In this document: piece after piece, positions 32,306-44,519 of the stretch
How positions within the stretch are numbered: the first letter of the stretch is position 1
Layout of the letters: each line of letters opens with the position of its first letter
From: Choristoneura fumiferana
Taxonomy: Eukaryota; Arthropoda; Insecta; Lepidoptera; Tortricidae
Reading direction: 5' to 3'
NCBI RefSeq assembly: GCF_025370935.1
Contig: NC_133485.1
Span: 17,973,706-18,037,705 of the forward strand
Length of the DNA: 64,000 bases
The notes under the pieces: model-generated
The model's database searches: none
Seen by the model: only the letters and a program-made list of their open reading frames with translations
What the model was told of the DNA's origin: nothing
Program-made: the position numbers and the translations under genes

Positions 32306-32869
32306 TTTTTAAATTTAATGTTTCATTTTACACTTTTTTGATATTTATGTGGAAACGGTAGATTAAAAGTATTATAAGCCATATATATTTAGAAGCTAAT
32401 TATTAGCTTTCATTTGATACCCATATTGTTACAATACAAAATATTTTTTTCATTCCTCCGTCATATTTTTTTCGCAGACGCCATATTGAAATATTGCATA
32501 GCCTATGTCACTCCGACAGTTATGACAAATCCAATGACACCTCATATATTAAAATCCGTCTAGCCGTTTAGGCTGCAGCGAGAACCAAAGAAATGGACAT
32601 ACATACCCACATACATTCATACATACACATACATACGCTTGAAAAACATAACCCTCCTTTGGGCAGTCGGGTAAAAAGAAAGAAAAGTCCTCGAGTGGTG
32701 ACTACGAACTGGAAGACGAGTGTTGGCAGACTGACGACATTGTTAGTGTAGGTATGCAAGGACCTGTGGGCAACCGGAGGATTTCATGTAGAAAGTTGTC
32801 GGTCATTATAAAAAAAAAATATCACGGGACAATTCACACCAATTGACCTAGTCCCAAAGTAAGCTTAGC

Positions 32870-33295
32870 TTTCTGGAATCGGTTGCCGATCACCGTCCGA
32901 CAATCTTCCTCCGTATACTCGTTCACTATAGTTCCTTGATTATTTAGTAAGTAATTATCCTTTATACTTGTGTTATTTATGTATTGTACGTAAATGTGTG
33001 TATTTATGTATATTATTTTATATTTAGTTACAGATATATTAATGTTTTATATATGTGTTATATATTTATTGTATATAGTTAGGTATTTGAGGTTTACATA
33101 TTTATGCATTATATTTATTCAAATGTTTTGCTCTATTTGTCGATCCTTGTTTCTGATTGCTCCTTTACCACTCAAAGGTTGACTGGCAGAGATCCCTGCA
33201 GGCATAAGTTCGCCTTTGTACTTAACACTTTACTTTTTTTATGTAACCTTTTTGTTTTTCCTTTTTGGACAATAAACACTATAAACAAACAAACC
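32870..33295 (+). repeat. LINE 3'-UTR remnant
   Basis: ATAAGTTCGCCTTTGTACTT followed by GGACAATAAACACTATAAAC; shares the GCAGAGATCCCT...ATAAGTTCGCC block with 1,910-1,955. Absent from the right arm. No coding domain attached. Confidence 0.6.
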
Positions 33296-33647
33296 TGATG
33301 AGCACAAATTCAGCCCATGCCCATGATGATTTTTGTAAAATAACCAAATAAGCATTTGAACCGGTACCTCCTATTGTTATGTAAATTATCAAGTAAATAC
33401 TGAAACCTGAGGAGCACAAAAAATTAGCCCATGACCTCACCGTACGATACAACACTTGCATTGCGAAGACGAATAGTTAACTCAATACCAACTCAAGGAT
33501 TTGACTTAATTATCAACTGTATCAATAACAGTCAAAATCATTCTGAAGATGGTCATTTTAAGAGCGTTTATACTCAGCGCCTGTTGCAAATACGCTGCAA
33601 AACTTTGAACTTTGCCACATAATGTATAATAGTAGTGTGGTTTACAA

Positions 33648-34340
33648 ATGAACCTCGAAAAAACCAAGATAATGACCAATATTCTAAATGGTAGCGCAAA
33701 CATCTGCGTAAATGGCACTGTCATCGAAAAAGTGGATAAGTATGTGTATCTTGGTCAAGAGGTCGTAATGGGAAAAGACAATCAGGCTAACGAAATTGAC
33801 AGGCGCATAAGACTGGCTTGGGCAGCTTACTCCAGACTCAGGTTCGCGTTCAACATGAAGCTCAGTGCCGAACAAAAAGCTCGTATTCACGACCAGTGCA
33901 TCTTGCCTGTGCTTACGTATGGGGCTGAGACTTGGGTTTTTACTAAGGAGATCCTCCACAAACTTCAGGTGGCTCAAAGAGCAATCGAGAGAAAACTGGT
34001 AGGAGTTACGCTGAGAGACCGTAAAAGAAACGAATGGGTCAGAGAGCAAAGCAAAGTGAGCGATGTAACTAAACGGGTTGCGAAATTGAAATGGGAGTGG
34101 GCTGGTCATGTCGCCCGCAAACATGGCTCGTGGTGCAGGGCAGTGGTAGAATGGAGACCGTGGGGTGAGACACGCCCGAGAGGAAGACCGCAAATGCGTT
34201 GGTACGACGATATCAAAAGACTGGCGGGAACAAAGTGGTTGGAAACTGCACAAGACCGAAACAGATGGCATAAGCTGAAGGAGGCCTACACCTTACAGGT
34301 TGAGAACGGCTAAAGAAGAAGAAGAAGAAGAAGATATAAT
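33648..34340 (+). mobile_element. RTE-type LINE, RT C-terminus and 3' tail
   Basis: 221 open codons: MNLEKTKIMTN, VDKYVYLGQEV, LPVLTYGAETWVFTK, LKWEWAGHVARK, RGRPQMRWYDDIKRLAGTKW, the region after the catalytic palm of RTE-type reverse transcriptase. It ends in a stop at 34,311-34,313 and a short AAG repeat tail (34,315-34,335). 5'-truncated; no endonuclease or YADD box is present. The frame is intact, so this is one of the younger LINE inserts in the window. Confidence 0.85.
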
Positions 34341-34954
34341 AGTACTAACGTACAGAATGGCCACGCTCCGTCCCGCACCGGTTCGAGCTACCCCACCCCT
34401 CAAGCGCAGATCGCAGGAAAACCGCAGGAAAGCAGTCGGGTGCGCAAAGCGATGTGTCGCCGCACGGCACTTAGTTTGGAAGCAATAATTTTGCGAAATG
34501 GTAACGGTACCCTACCTATTTCCTTTTATAAATAAATAATGATTTCTGAAATTATCGCGATCAATACATGCAATAACTACCTACCGAATAATAAAATTTA
34601 GTGCGATTTTGATAATTTCTTTTTTTGTTCCAAAGGATTTACACCGAAATTGGTTCCATATAAATTTGGGAAAAAAATCCAAGCCTAAGGGTAGGAAAAC
34701 ATGGATGATTGATTGTTCACTCACTTTTTGTAATGTATGACTACGCATAACTTTTTAAAGAATAGTCCGAATTTAAATATTTGTTTTTTCATTAGATAGG
34801 GCATACCTCGAAATTGATCCCATGTAAATTTTGAAATTAAAAATCTTCTACCCTAAGGGTAGGAAAAAAATATAAAATAAAAACATTTTAACAAAAAAAT
34901 AAACCGACAAAAAAACTGAAAAGCAAGAAATAATAAACCTTCTTTATTAAACCT

Positions 34955-35125
34955 TAATCTAGCTACCAGTTTAAAGTCGGTGCCTCAGCACGCGCCAGGA
35001 GGAGTGATAGAAGCCCATCAGGCAGACGACTTGTAACGAGACGACTTGTGACGAGTTGGTTCACTCCTGCAGGCTAGTGCTGAGGTACCGACTTTAAACT
35101 GGTATCTAGATTAAGATTAAATTTA
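34955..35125. mobile_element. fold-back MITE in the centre
   Basis: Stem from CTAGCTACCAGTTTAAAGTC / GACTTTAAACTGGTATCTAG with GGTGCCTCAGCACGCGCC and facing AGTGCTGAGGTACC inside. Same family as 20,385-20,635 and 54,345-54,615 but a distinct, single copy. Confidence 0.8.
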
Positions 35126-35130
35126 AAAAA

Positions 35131-35185
35131 AACCGGCCAAGAGCGTGTCGGACACGCCCAAAATAGGGTTCCGTACGGTATTTAT
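35131..35185 (+). repeat. GGGTTCCG repeat, terminal fragment
   Basis: CCGGCCAAGAGCGTGTCGGA to AGGGTTCCGTACGG only; truncated. Confidence 0.75.
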
Positions 35186-35522
35186 TACGAACATGTTAAA
35201 GAACTCTTTTATAGAGTAGACACTAGTTCGCCTAGCCAAGTATTTTTAAACACATAATATGAATAAAACATAATACCTAACCTCCATAATTGCTAAATGC
35301 GTTCGATGACGTTCGCATAGTACGTCAAAGAAAACGTAAATGCAGAAAAAAAAACGTGTTTCTTCGTAATTTGCATCTATTGCATAACAAATTTTAAATA
35401 AAATAAAATTAAAGATTTGTATTTGCTTAAACAATCAATATTTTTTACCCACGACGGTACGTAGAATAGAAGTTATAATGCGTTTAGGGTGAGCTTGTTT
35501 GTTTATTTGTGCGCAAACGCAG

Positions 35523-35808
35523 GTTGCAGGTGGTAGAACCTTGTGCAAGGTCCGCCCGGATTGCTACCACCATCTTGCTCGCTAATCCTGCCGTGAAGGA
35601 GCAGTGCTTGCACTGTTGTGTTTCGGCGTGGAGAGTAGACAGCCGGTGAAATTACTGGCACGTGAGGTATCCCATCGTAGGGCTCTAGGTTGGCAACGCG
35701 TCTGCAATACCCCTAGTGTTGCAGATGTTTATGGGCGTTGGTGCTCTCTTACCATCAGGAGACCCACTTGCTCGTTTTCCATTCAGTCGACGAATAAAAA
35801 AAAACGAA
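35523..35808 (+). repeat. LINE 3' end with A-rich tail
   Basis: GGTGGTAGAACCTTGTGCAA to TTCAGTCGACGAATAAAAAA. Same family as 12,594-12,878. Confidence 0.8.
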
Positions 35809-35952
35809 TGGTCCCATTCATCTCTAGAATTGTTAGACCAATTTAGATGCGATTTTCATCATGGGTTTTTAGTTTATCGACTATGCTTGCTAGATATGGA
35901 CCAAGATCCCATTGCAGTTGAGCCAGACCTTCGTCATACTATAAAGGCATTT

Positions 35953-36610
35953 TTAGGGTTCCGGAGCCAAAATGGCAAAAACGGAACCCTTATAGTTTCG
36001 CCACGTCTGTCTGTCTGTCTGTCCGTCCGTCCGTGGCTTTGTTCAAGGACTATCAATGCTAGAAAGCTGTAATTTAACACGGATATATGTATAAACTATG
36101 CCGATAAAATGGTACAATAAAAAGTAAAAAAAAATTTTTTTAGGGTACCTCCCATAGACGTTAAGTGGGGGTGATTTTTTTTTCTCATCCAACCCTTATA
36201 TTGTGGGGTATCGTTGGATAGGTCTTTTAAAACCATTAGGGGTCTGCAAAGATGATTTTTCGATTTAGCGATTTTTTTGCGAAATATTCAACTTTAAAGA
36301 GCAAATTTTCATTAAAATCGAGCGTCCCCCCCCCCCTTCTAAAATCTATACCTACCGGTGGGTGGAAAAATAAAAAAAACACAATGGTAGTAAGTATATC
36401 AAACTTACAAGGAAAACTATAACGGCTAAGTTTGCTTGAGAATTATTAGTAGTTTAAGAGTACCTAAATAGCAGCCTAAGGTATAAAATATACCTAAACT
36501 TGGAAGGTTCCGTATAAAATACGAAATCCTTAGAACAATATTACTTAATTTTTTCGTAATGGCTACGGAACCTTATTTTGGGCGTGTCCGACACGCTCTT
36601 GGCCGGTTTT
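35953..36610 (-). repeat. GGGTTCCG repeat, copy 7
   Basis: Full-length inverted copy in the centre: AGGGTTCCGGAGCCAAAATG to GGCGTGTCCGACACGCTCTT. It has no partner at the mirrored position. Confidence 0.85.
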
Positions 36611-36716
36611 TATTTTTTTCATTATAATGGTGCTAACGCAGGAATGATCCCCAATTATGAGAAATCGTTGGAGCTGTTGCCGAGATCCCCAAAATATATA
36701 TAACTATACATTATAT

Positions 36717-36960
36717 ACAGGATGTTCGGCACATGGACCGTCAAATTTTGTTGGGGCTATTTGCTATGTTTTCGCCCTTGGACCTTGGGTCCTAAGGTCA
36801 CGGTTTTGGAGATATGATTTTTATAATTTTTTCTCAAATTTCCCGAAATCCCGCCTTCAAATGTTCGTGTCTTTTTTATTAATGTATGTAAAAATATATA
36901 TATTTTTGTATTTAATACTTGGTAATACATGCTTGTTGCTCAAAAATAAAGAAATGAGCA
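36717..36960. repeat. inverted pair member, partner 39,818-40,060
   Basis: GGATGTTCGGCACATGGACC, GGACCTTGGGTCCTAAGGTC, AATACTTGGTAATACATGCT; its partner reads the complement. Probably a dispersed repeat, or a remnant of the arm near the fold. Confidence 0.7.
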
Positions 36961-37140
36961 TGAGCATAAAGCGTAAACTGTTCAACACATGCGTGATACC
37001 CGTACTCACATATGGATGCCAAAAGTGGGCGCTCAACAAATCTCACTATACGAAACTCGAGACCTGCCAAAACGCTATGCTGAGAAGTATGATGGGGAAA
37101 AGACTGAAAGACAAAATAAGAACTACAACAATGAGGGCTA
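36955..37140 (+). repeat. LINE RT C-terminal fragment
   Basis: Encodes MSIKRKLFNTCVIPVLTYGC, KWALNKSHYTKLETCQNAML, RSMMGKRLKDKIR, the post-palm region of an RTE-type RT. Fused by chance to the flanking repeat's open frame. Confidence 0.75.
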
Positions 37141-37544
37141 TCGCGTATGAATTCGCCACTAGAGGCGCTAGTGTTAGACCTGTAGGACTAGGTTTTGAGG
37201 CTTCAAAAATATTAAAGTTGTTTGTTTTTCGCATATAGCTTCCGGAGCATTTGCCCAACCTAATACAAAAAATTGTGTCATTTTGGGTGCCTGCATAAGT
37301 AGAAATTTAGGTATTAGTGTTTTCCATTAGTATTGGACGAAAAAAAAATTAAAGACGAAAATTTTACTTTCTTATTAATATCTGAGCAGTAACTGATGTA
37401 CATAGGCAGATGTACCTACAGCCAATTCAATCTGGTTCCAGAAAAAAAACATCTACTTAGCAAATCAAAATAACAAAACAAAACAAAACAACTGATACCT
37501 ACCCATTAGGTATCAGTTATTTTGTTAGAACCTCGGACTTTTTT

Positions 37545-37760
37545 TAATGTGTGTGAAACAGCTCGTGGTGTTTTCAGAGGAAAAATACACCTGCAGTTTT
37601 GATATAAAATTAAATATCGTAATACATTTTGAGAAAATGTTTATATTAGTCTCGGCTGGAATAGCAATTGCTGGCTTTGTATAGTTAAACGGACTCGCAA
37701 GTTCGTTCGTTTAATACTCATACTCAGCCAGCAATTGCCTACTTCCATGCGACGACAGTA
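37545..37760 (-). repeat. hairpin element H, partial
   Basis: ATTAGTCTCGGCTGGAATAG, CAATTGCTGGCTTTGTATAG, then AAACGGACTCGCAAG / TTCGTTCGTTT hairpin and AGCCAGCAATTGCCTACTTC. Outer part is missing. Confidence 0.8.
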
Positions 37761-37764
37761 CTTG

Positions 37765-39110
37765 TATTATCTAATATGAATGCTTCCCATAAATGAAATC
37801 GTACCGAACGAACGTGTTTGCGTGCTTATGCCCCCCCGTTGCCCCTGCCGCTTGACCGCGCGGCCCGTTTCGACCACAACCATTTGTTTTTATGTTTTAT
37901 TCATTTAAATATCGTGGGCGAAAATGACACAAATTTACAATGTCGATTTATCATGCATTTATGATATAAAATATGTGAACTCTAATGACTATAATATTTT
38001 TTTGAAGCGTTTGTAGGTTAAGAAAACAAAATAATTTAAAATCTTAAAATAGCGTGGTCTAATTTGGCACAATTTTTTTTTATGGGCGTATGTAAAGTAA
38101 TCTGAAATAGGAAATAATATTTCATAAACTGTAATTTTTTTATTCATACCATTTTTACATACTGTCCATATAACAGTTTGCACTGGACGAAAATGACACA
38201 AATTTGGTTTACATACTCCACAGGCTATCCTAGATATGATGCCATAATTATTTTTAACTTTAAATTTATTTTGCGAGATTTATTCAAATAAAAAAAAACA
38301 ACCACAAATCTTCAAATTGCTGAAAATGCAGGCAACAAAAATGACACAAAACGCTACAATAAGCTTCTTAGGTAGGTACGACTGTACCCACAGGCAAAAA
38401 ATAAGAAACTTTAGAATTCTTGAAACTTAATACCTCAAAATAGCGTAGTCCTATCGGCCTATGTAGCGTGAGGTCTTCGAAATGTCAAATCTCATAGTTT
38501 TGAGTGAGCTACGCGGGTTTATTTATAATTAGAATAATTTTGACAATATTTTGCAATATCTGAAATTAATTATTACGAGCGTAAGAGTTAGTTTATGTTA
38601 CGGAGGTGACCACGCGACAGATATTAATCGGAAGGATAAACGCAGCTTCTATGAGAATGCAAGCCGAAATGCGGCTAGCTATCGTAACTGTTCAAGTAAG
38701 AAAAAGATTTCGGACGTGCATTAGGAACAGGGGAAAACAGTTAAAAGATATTTTTTTAACTAAGTAGAACACAGTTAAGTATGAAATAAAGTTCAATTTG
38801 TCCAACCAGTTACTCGCTGGTTCCGAACAATTTCCGTCCTAGCGACGGAACACCCGTAATTTGACTCAGATTTATGTTTTATCAATGTGTAGCATATCGT
38901 TTGAAAGGTCATAAGCTAGAGAAGTAAATGAACTGCTCAATTGCCTTTTGTGTTTTAATAATTGATTTTCGAATTAGTATTTTTTTCACACAATCAGTAA
39001 TTTTTTGGAATCAAAATACTCGTACGTACTTCTGAGGCTATGAATTAGAAAGAAAGAAAGAAATAAGACATTTATTCACTAATACGGAAGACACACAAAT
39101 ACAATAAAAT
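37765..39110. other. AT-rich central DNA with a repeated AAAATGACACAAA motif
   Basis: No gene or known element. AAAATGACACAAA occurs at about 37,921, 38,191 and 38,339, the first two followed by TTT. This is the least repeat-like stretch in the window. Confidence 0.4.
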
Positions 39111-39147
39111 GTACACAATTACACACAAATGAACCAAAAAAATTTTT

Positions 39148-39235
39148 TTTTTTTTTTTATTCGACTGGATGGCAAACGAGCAAGTGGATCTCCTGATGGT
39201 AAGGAGATCACCACCACCCATAGACAACTGCAACA
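39148..39235 (-). repeat. LINE 3' end, inverted
   Basis: T-run, ATTCGACTGGATGGCAAACG, TGATGGTAAGGAGATCACCA, ending near CAACACCTGGG. Short member of the 12,594-12,878 family. Confidence 0.75.
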
Positions 39236-39398
39236 CCTGGGTATTATTAAAATTATGGTAAAATTAGCGTTATCGCCAGCAGCGCTGATTTTCCGCCAGA
39301 ACCGTCTGTGATTCACGGAACGATGCACAAATATATAAAGAAATAAAATAAATAAATAAATAAACCACTTACCTTCACGTAAATAAAAATACATTGAA

Positions 39399-39762
39399 TA
39401 CGGTATTTGACAATCCTGATTTTGCCATATCTTAATATTATTATGAAAATATAGATATACAGATAGTGTTTAGCGAAAGAAAAATTTAAATCGGTTGAAA
39501 ATTGGATTTAAAGTGATTTTTTGAAAAATCTTCCTGTGTCTTTCTCAAACGCTTTTCTCTATGCAGCAAGTATGGCAGTACTGGCGTGTGACGTCACATG
39601 CCAGTATGTCTTTCTTTATCTAATCTTGAATTTCAAACCTTTATAACTTTGTTATTTGTAAAGGTAGCTTAAAAATTGTTTATCTATTCGATAACAGGCA
39701 TTGTGGAGTTTTAATTTATGAAACATATAGGTACAAAATAGTCAAATACCGTATTTATGTGA
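39399..39762. mobile_element. MITE with AATACGGTATTTGAC ends
   Basis: AATACGGTATTTGACAATCC at left, AGTCAAATACCGTATT at right; about 360 bp with no coding capacity. Inner sequence has GTACTGGCGTGTGACGTCAC. Confidence 0.7.
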
Positions 39763-41045
39763 CCACGAAATAAATGAATAAATTACCACAATTATAATAA
39801 AAACTATTATTATTTGAACAAGCATGTATTACCAAGTATTAAATACAAAAAGTAATAATTTTACGTACACTAATAAAACAATTACGAACATTTAAAGGCG
39901 GGACTTCGGAAATTTGAGAACAAATATTAAAAAAAACATATCTCCAAAACCGTGACCCTTAGGACCCAAGGTCCAAGAGTGAAAAGATAGCAAATAACCC
40001 CAACAATATCCCAAAAAAAAATTAACGGTCCATGTACCGTAGGTACTCCCTGTATACATTTATACAAGAATTTCTCGTTTAAAGGTATTAGATTACGTAG
40101 ACTACGTATTAAACACGATAAAATTTCAACTTTACTTTAGTTATAGTATACACCCAATTATTTGGCTCGGAATGATATTTAAAATCACATCTTCATCGCC
40201 AGACACTTTGTGGGGGGGGGATTGGGGGGGCAACCCTACCAGACTACCCTAAAGTATGTTTAAAATAGACCTTATTGTTTTTATTAGCAAAGTCTATTAT
40301 ATTCTGTGGCAAAGTTTGCAGCGTATTTGAAACAGGCGCTGAGTATAAAGTTCTAGAACTGTTAAGTAGCTAATTTAAAGTTCAGCAGTCGGGACCCATT
40401 TAAATCGTGACGCTCAAAAACTCTTAGTAATGAATCCCGACAGTTGAACTTTAAATTAGCTACTTAACAGGGTTCTAGACTAATAGGCTTATTTTCTTCC
40501 TTTTAGTTTTAGCAGTCGGATTTTTTTTAATTCAGTTTTGCAGAAATAACAAAGCTATATTATATTGTGTTGTGATACTTAGTATGAAATTTTAAAGACA
40601 AGTCCTTCATAGTTTCTTTGAGCCAGATTTGGACCGTTCCACGTCATGCGCGGATTTAAAGTGCGAACCTTACCAACATCGCTCCTTCGTCATCATCATC
40701 ATATCAGCCGTAGGACGTCCACTGTTGGACATAGGCCTCCCGCATAGACCTTCAGTTGCCACGGGAATGTTTGTGGGTATATTAGCTCAGCCAGCTTCAG
40801 ACATTGCGTTAATGTAATTGCGTCTTTAGTTAACGTGTATTGTGAGAACATATTTTTCTTCTTGTTATTTAATGTTCTGCCCTGTGCTCTATGTGACTTT
40901 GTACGCAGCCCGTTTCAAAAAAAATCCTGCTCCTCAGTCGGTTCCCTAATGTTGAGGAGCGTGTCCCCGACAAATTTCATTTACAGTCTCTCTCTCCGCA
41001 CACTCCGGTCTTCTCGCGGCGGATACCGATAGACTAGAATGTGAA

Positions 41046-41685
41046 AACCGGCCAAGAGCGTGTCGGACACGCCCAAAATAGGGTTCCGTAGCCATTACGA
41101 AAAAAATAAGTAATGTTTTTCTAAGGATTTCGTATTTTATACGGAATCTTTCAAGTTTAGGTATATTTTATACCTTAGGCTGCTATTTACTCTTAAAAAC
41201 AACTAATTCAAATTTTCTCAAGCAAACTTAGCCGTTATACCTAGTTTTCCTTGAAAGTTTGATATACTTACTACCATCCTGATTTTTTTTTAATTTTTCT
41301 ACCCATCGGTTTAGATTTTAGAGGGGGGACGCTCGATTTTCATGAAAATTTGCACTTTAAAGTTGAATATTTCGCAAACGAATCACTGAATCGAAAAATC
41401 GTCTTTGCAAACCCCTAATGGTTTTAAAAGACCTATGCAACGATACCCCTACACTATAGGGTTGGATGAGAAAAAAAAACACCCCACTTTTACGTCTATG
41501 GTACTATTTTTTTATTGATTTTTTTATTGTACCATTTTGTCGGCATAGTTTACATATATATCCGTGCAAAATTACAGCTTTCTAGCATTGATAGTCCCTG
41601 AGCAAAGCCGCGGACGGACAGACAGACAGACATGGCGAATATATAAGGGTTCCGTTTTTGCCATTTTGGCTCCGAAACCCTAAAA
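41046..41685 (+). repeat. GGGTTCCG repeat, copy 8
   Basis: Partner of 30,938-31,540. Ends CCGGCCAAGAGCGTGTCGGA and TGGCTCCGAAACCCT. Confidence 0.85.
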
Positions 41686-41814
41686 ACCTGAACAGATCAT
41701 CTCCTTTGGCTACGCCTTCTAGTCTTTAACCCTCCACCGTCACCATCAGTCTACAAATATGTAGTAGGGTACTTAGCATAAATAAATGAAATTTTACAAA
41801 TACCTACCACTCTA

Positions 41815-42060
41815 AATTTCAACTACGAAAGTCTGCAACCAATGTGTGTTGCCAATGATGACATGTGGATCCGAGACGTGGCGCTTCACAAATAGGCATA
41901 TGAATATGCTTAGAGTTGCTCAACAAGCTATAGTGAGAGATGCTAGGGGTTTTAACAGGATCGAATCAGAAATGAGGAGATACGTAGAAAAACGAGGGTT
42001 GCGGACAAAGTCAAGCGAATTAGCTTGGGTTTGTCGACGATAAATAGATAATGGAGCTTG
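41815..42060 (+). repeat. LINE RT C-terminal fragment, right arm
   Basis: Exact protein-level match to 30,600-30,840 over 65 codons (CGSETWRFTNRHMNMLRVAQ). Old insertion shared by both arms. Confidence 0.8.
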
Positions 42061-42461
42061 GGCAGTTAGAATGAAAGCGTGTTTTTTAGTTTTTTTAACT
42101 ATATTTTTCTTGATGTAAAAGTCGTAAACATAAACTTAATTTCTTAGTGTACTAGGTGCAACATTATTATAAATATATAAAACCTTTGTTAAAAAAACTA
42201 GTGCTTTTAACAACTTTTAACCAAACTTAGTCTAACAAGAATATTAATCTAATAACAACCTGATTCTTATACTTAGCTTCTGTGGAAGCGTACAGAGTTA
42301 TCTTTGTTTAAAAAAACTTTTGACGAATTTTTGATTTTCCAAACAAGTTTTCGTAGGTATAATTTCATTTCATTTGCCAAATAATAATTTGACCATTGAA
42401 CTCTTCACGAATAATTGTAACGCAAATCCAAAGTTAGCCAAGCGAACTTTTAAAAAATCGG

Positions 42462-43258
42462 CCAAGAGCGTGTCGGACACGCCCAGCATAAGGTTCCGTA
42501 GCCATTACGAAAAAATCAAATAATATTTTTCTAAGGATTTCGTAGTGTGTAAGGAATCTTCTAAGTTTAGGTATATTTTATACCTTAGGCTGCTATTTAC
42601 TCATAAACTACTAATAATTCTTAAGAAAACTTAACCGTTATAGTTTTCCTTGTAAGTTTGATAAACTTACTTACTACCATCCTAAATATTTTCATTTTCC
42701 ACCCACCGATTTAGATTCAAGAGGGGGGGGGACGCTCGATTTGAATGGAAAGGTGCACTTTAAAGTTTAATATTTTGCAAACAAATCACTGAATCGAAAA
42801 ATCGTTTTACCAACCCCCTAATAGTTTTAGATAGGTCCAACGATACCCCACACTATAAGGTTGGATGAGAAAAAAAATCACCCTCACTTTACGTATATGG
42901 GAGGTAGGTACTTTCATTTTTTTTTTTTAATTTTTTATTGTTCCATTTTGTCGGTATAGTTTACATATATCATCTTGTCAGCCGAAAGACGTCCACTGCT
43001 GGACATAGGCCTCCCTCAAGGATCTCCACTCAGACCAGTCTTGTGCTTTTCGTCGCTCCATCTTGTTGAAGGCCTACCGACAGCTCGTCTCCCGGTCCGC
43101 GGACGCCATTCGAGAACCCTTTGACACATATATTCGTGCAAAATTACAGCTTTCTAGCATTGATAGTCCCTGAGCAAAACGGACGGACAGACAGACAGAT
43201 AGACATGGCGAAACTATTATGGTTCCGTTTTTGCCATTTTGGATATGGAACCCTAAAA
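42462..43258 (+). repeat. GGGTTCCG repeat, copy 9, with LINE insert
   Basis: Partner of 29,412-30,192; RTE 3' fragment reversed at 42,970-43,125. Confidence 0.85.
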
Positions 43259-44519
43259 ATGAGTCGCTTACCAACTGATATGTAAGTACTTAAGTATACC
43301 AAATATTATAATATATTTAAATGTTTAATTCGGCATAACTTTTTTACGCAAAAGAAAAAAAAGCAAATGATTCGTTCAAAAACGCAACCGTTGTGTACAA
43401 AAATTATTTCAAAGATCGCATTGACCAAAAATAACAGTTGCTAAAATTTGTTCGGCTAAAGAAAATTTACCAAAATAATTTTGACAAACTGACTGACTGA
43501 CTGACTTATAGATCAACGCACAGCCCAAACCGCTGGGCCTAGAAACTTGAAATTTGGAATATATGTTCCTTATTAGGTGTAGACGCGCACTAAGAAAGGA
43601 TTTTTCGAAATTCCCACGGGATAGGGAATAAATGGGGTTTATATTTTCACTTCAAAGTGGCCCTATTTCCGTAACTATAATTATTAGAAACTTCAAATTT
43701 GGCATGCATGTAGATAATACTAACAGTTAAAAATATTTTTCAGGATTTTACGAAATTCCCACGGGATAATGAATAAATGGTATTTGTATTTTCACTTCCA
43801 ATTAATGACCTTATTTCCGTAACTATAATTATTAGAGACTTTAAACTTGCCATGCGAGTAGGTAATACTAACAGCTAAAAATGTTTTTCAGGATTTATCC
43901 AAATTCCCACGAGATATTTTCGCTTCAAAGTGGCCCTAACTCCGTAATTATCGGTATTAGAGATTTCAAATTCGGCATGTAGGTAGATAATACTAACAGG
44001 TAAAAACGCTTTTAAATATTTTAGAATTTTGAAAATCCCACGGAATAAAGCGAATAACGAGGATTAAAATACCAACTGGATCAGAAAACGCACAAGCTAA
44101 ACTAATAAAATTAGAGACTGGAGATTTGGCAAACTGATGTACTAAATCTAAATAAAAAATAAATAATTAAAAAATGGTTTTAATAAGTAATAATAAAATG
44201 AAGATAAAACTAAGTATACAATAACCAAAGACTCAACTGTATAACAACACAAATTATTTCCATAAATATAACGTCATAAAGTAAGATTTTATGACGTTAG
44301 GACACTGTAAGGAGAAGATTTTCTGTGTCATGATATGAAAGACCATGCAACCATTTCTTAACCTTAACTTTAACTTCGTATTTGTTTAATTTGTAGATAA
44401 GGATTAATTTGTTAATTTTATTATAGAGTTTTGAACTCAAAGAGATTGTTTATCTACGAGCAAAAGCTGTATGGCACGCTCTGGTTTTGGATACCGTGTG
44501 ACCATGGCGACGCATGAGC

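Larger units (their letters stand above)
1015..33645 (+). repeat. left arm of ~62-kb imperfect palindrome
   Basis: Collinear inverted homology with 40,290-62,760. Anchors: 1,015-1,312 with 62,470-62,745; 6,640-6,961 with about 62,110-62,330; 7,632-8,900 with 57,547-62,105; 14,000-14,620 with 56,985-57,545; 17,560-19,110 with 54,690-56,730; 20,330-26,800 with 48,360-54,660; 26,800-28,510 with 46,620-48,360; 29,165-32,300 with 40,346-43,490; 33,565-33,645 with 40,290-40,346. Segments missing from the other arm are mostly transposons. The arm carries the plus-strand copy of the nrf-6-like gene. Confidence 0.93.
33646..40289. other. central non-paired segment of the palindrome
   Basis: Between the innermost matched blocks (33,565-33,645 and 40,290-40,346). 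Holds a LINE fragment, a fold-back element, GGGTTCCG repeats, hairpin element H and unique AT-rich DNA. One internal inverted pair (36,717-36,960 with 39,818-40,060) could be a continuation of the arms or two copies of a dispersed repeat. Confidence 0.75.

Noticed and set aside
33684..34271. 195-codon minus-strand open frame
   Set aside because: Shadow of the plus-strand LINE RT frame, which carries the recognisable motifs.
36657..37238. 193-codon open frame in the centre as a gene
   Set aside because: Front half is a dispersed repeat and back half a LINE RT fragment; the fusion is accidental.
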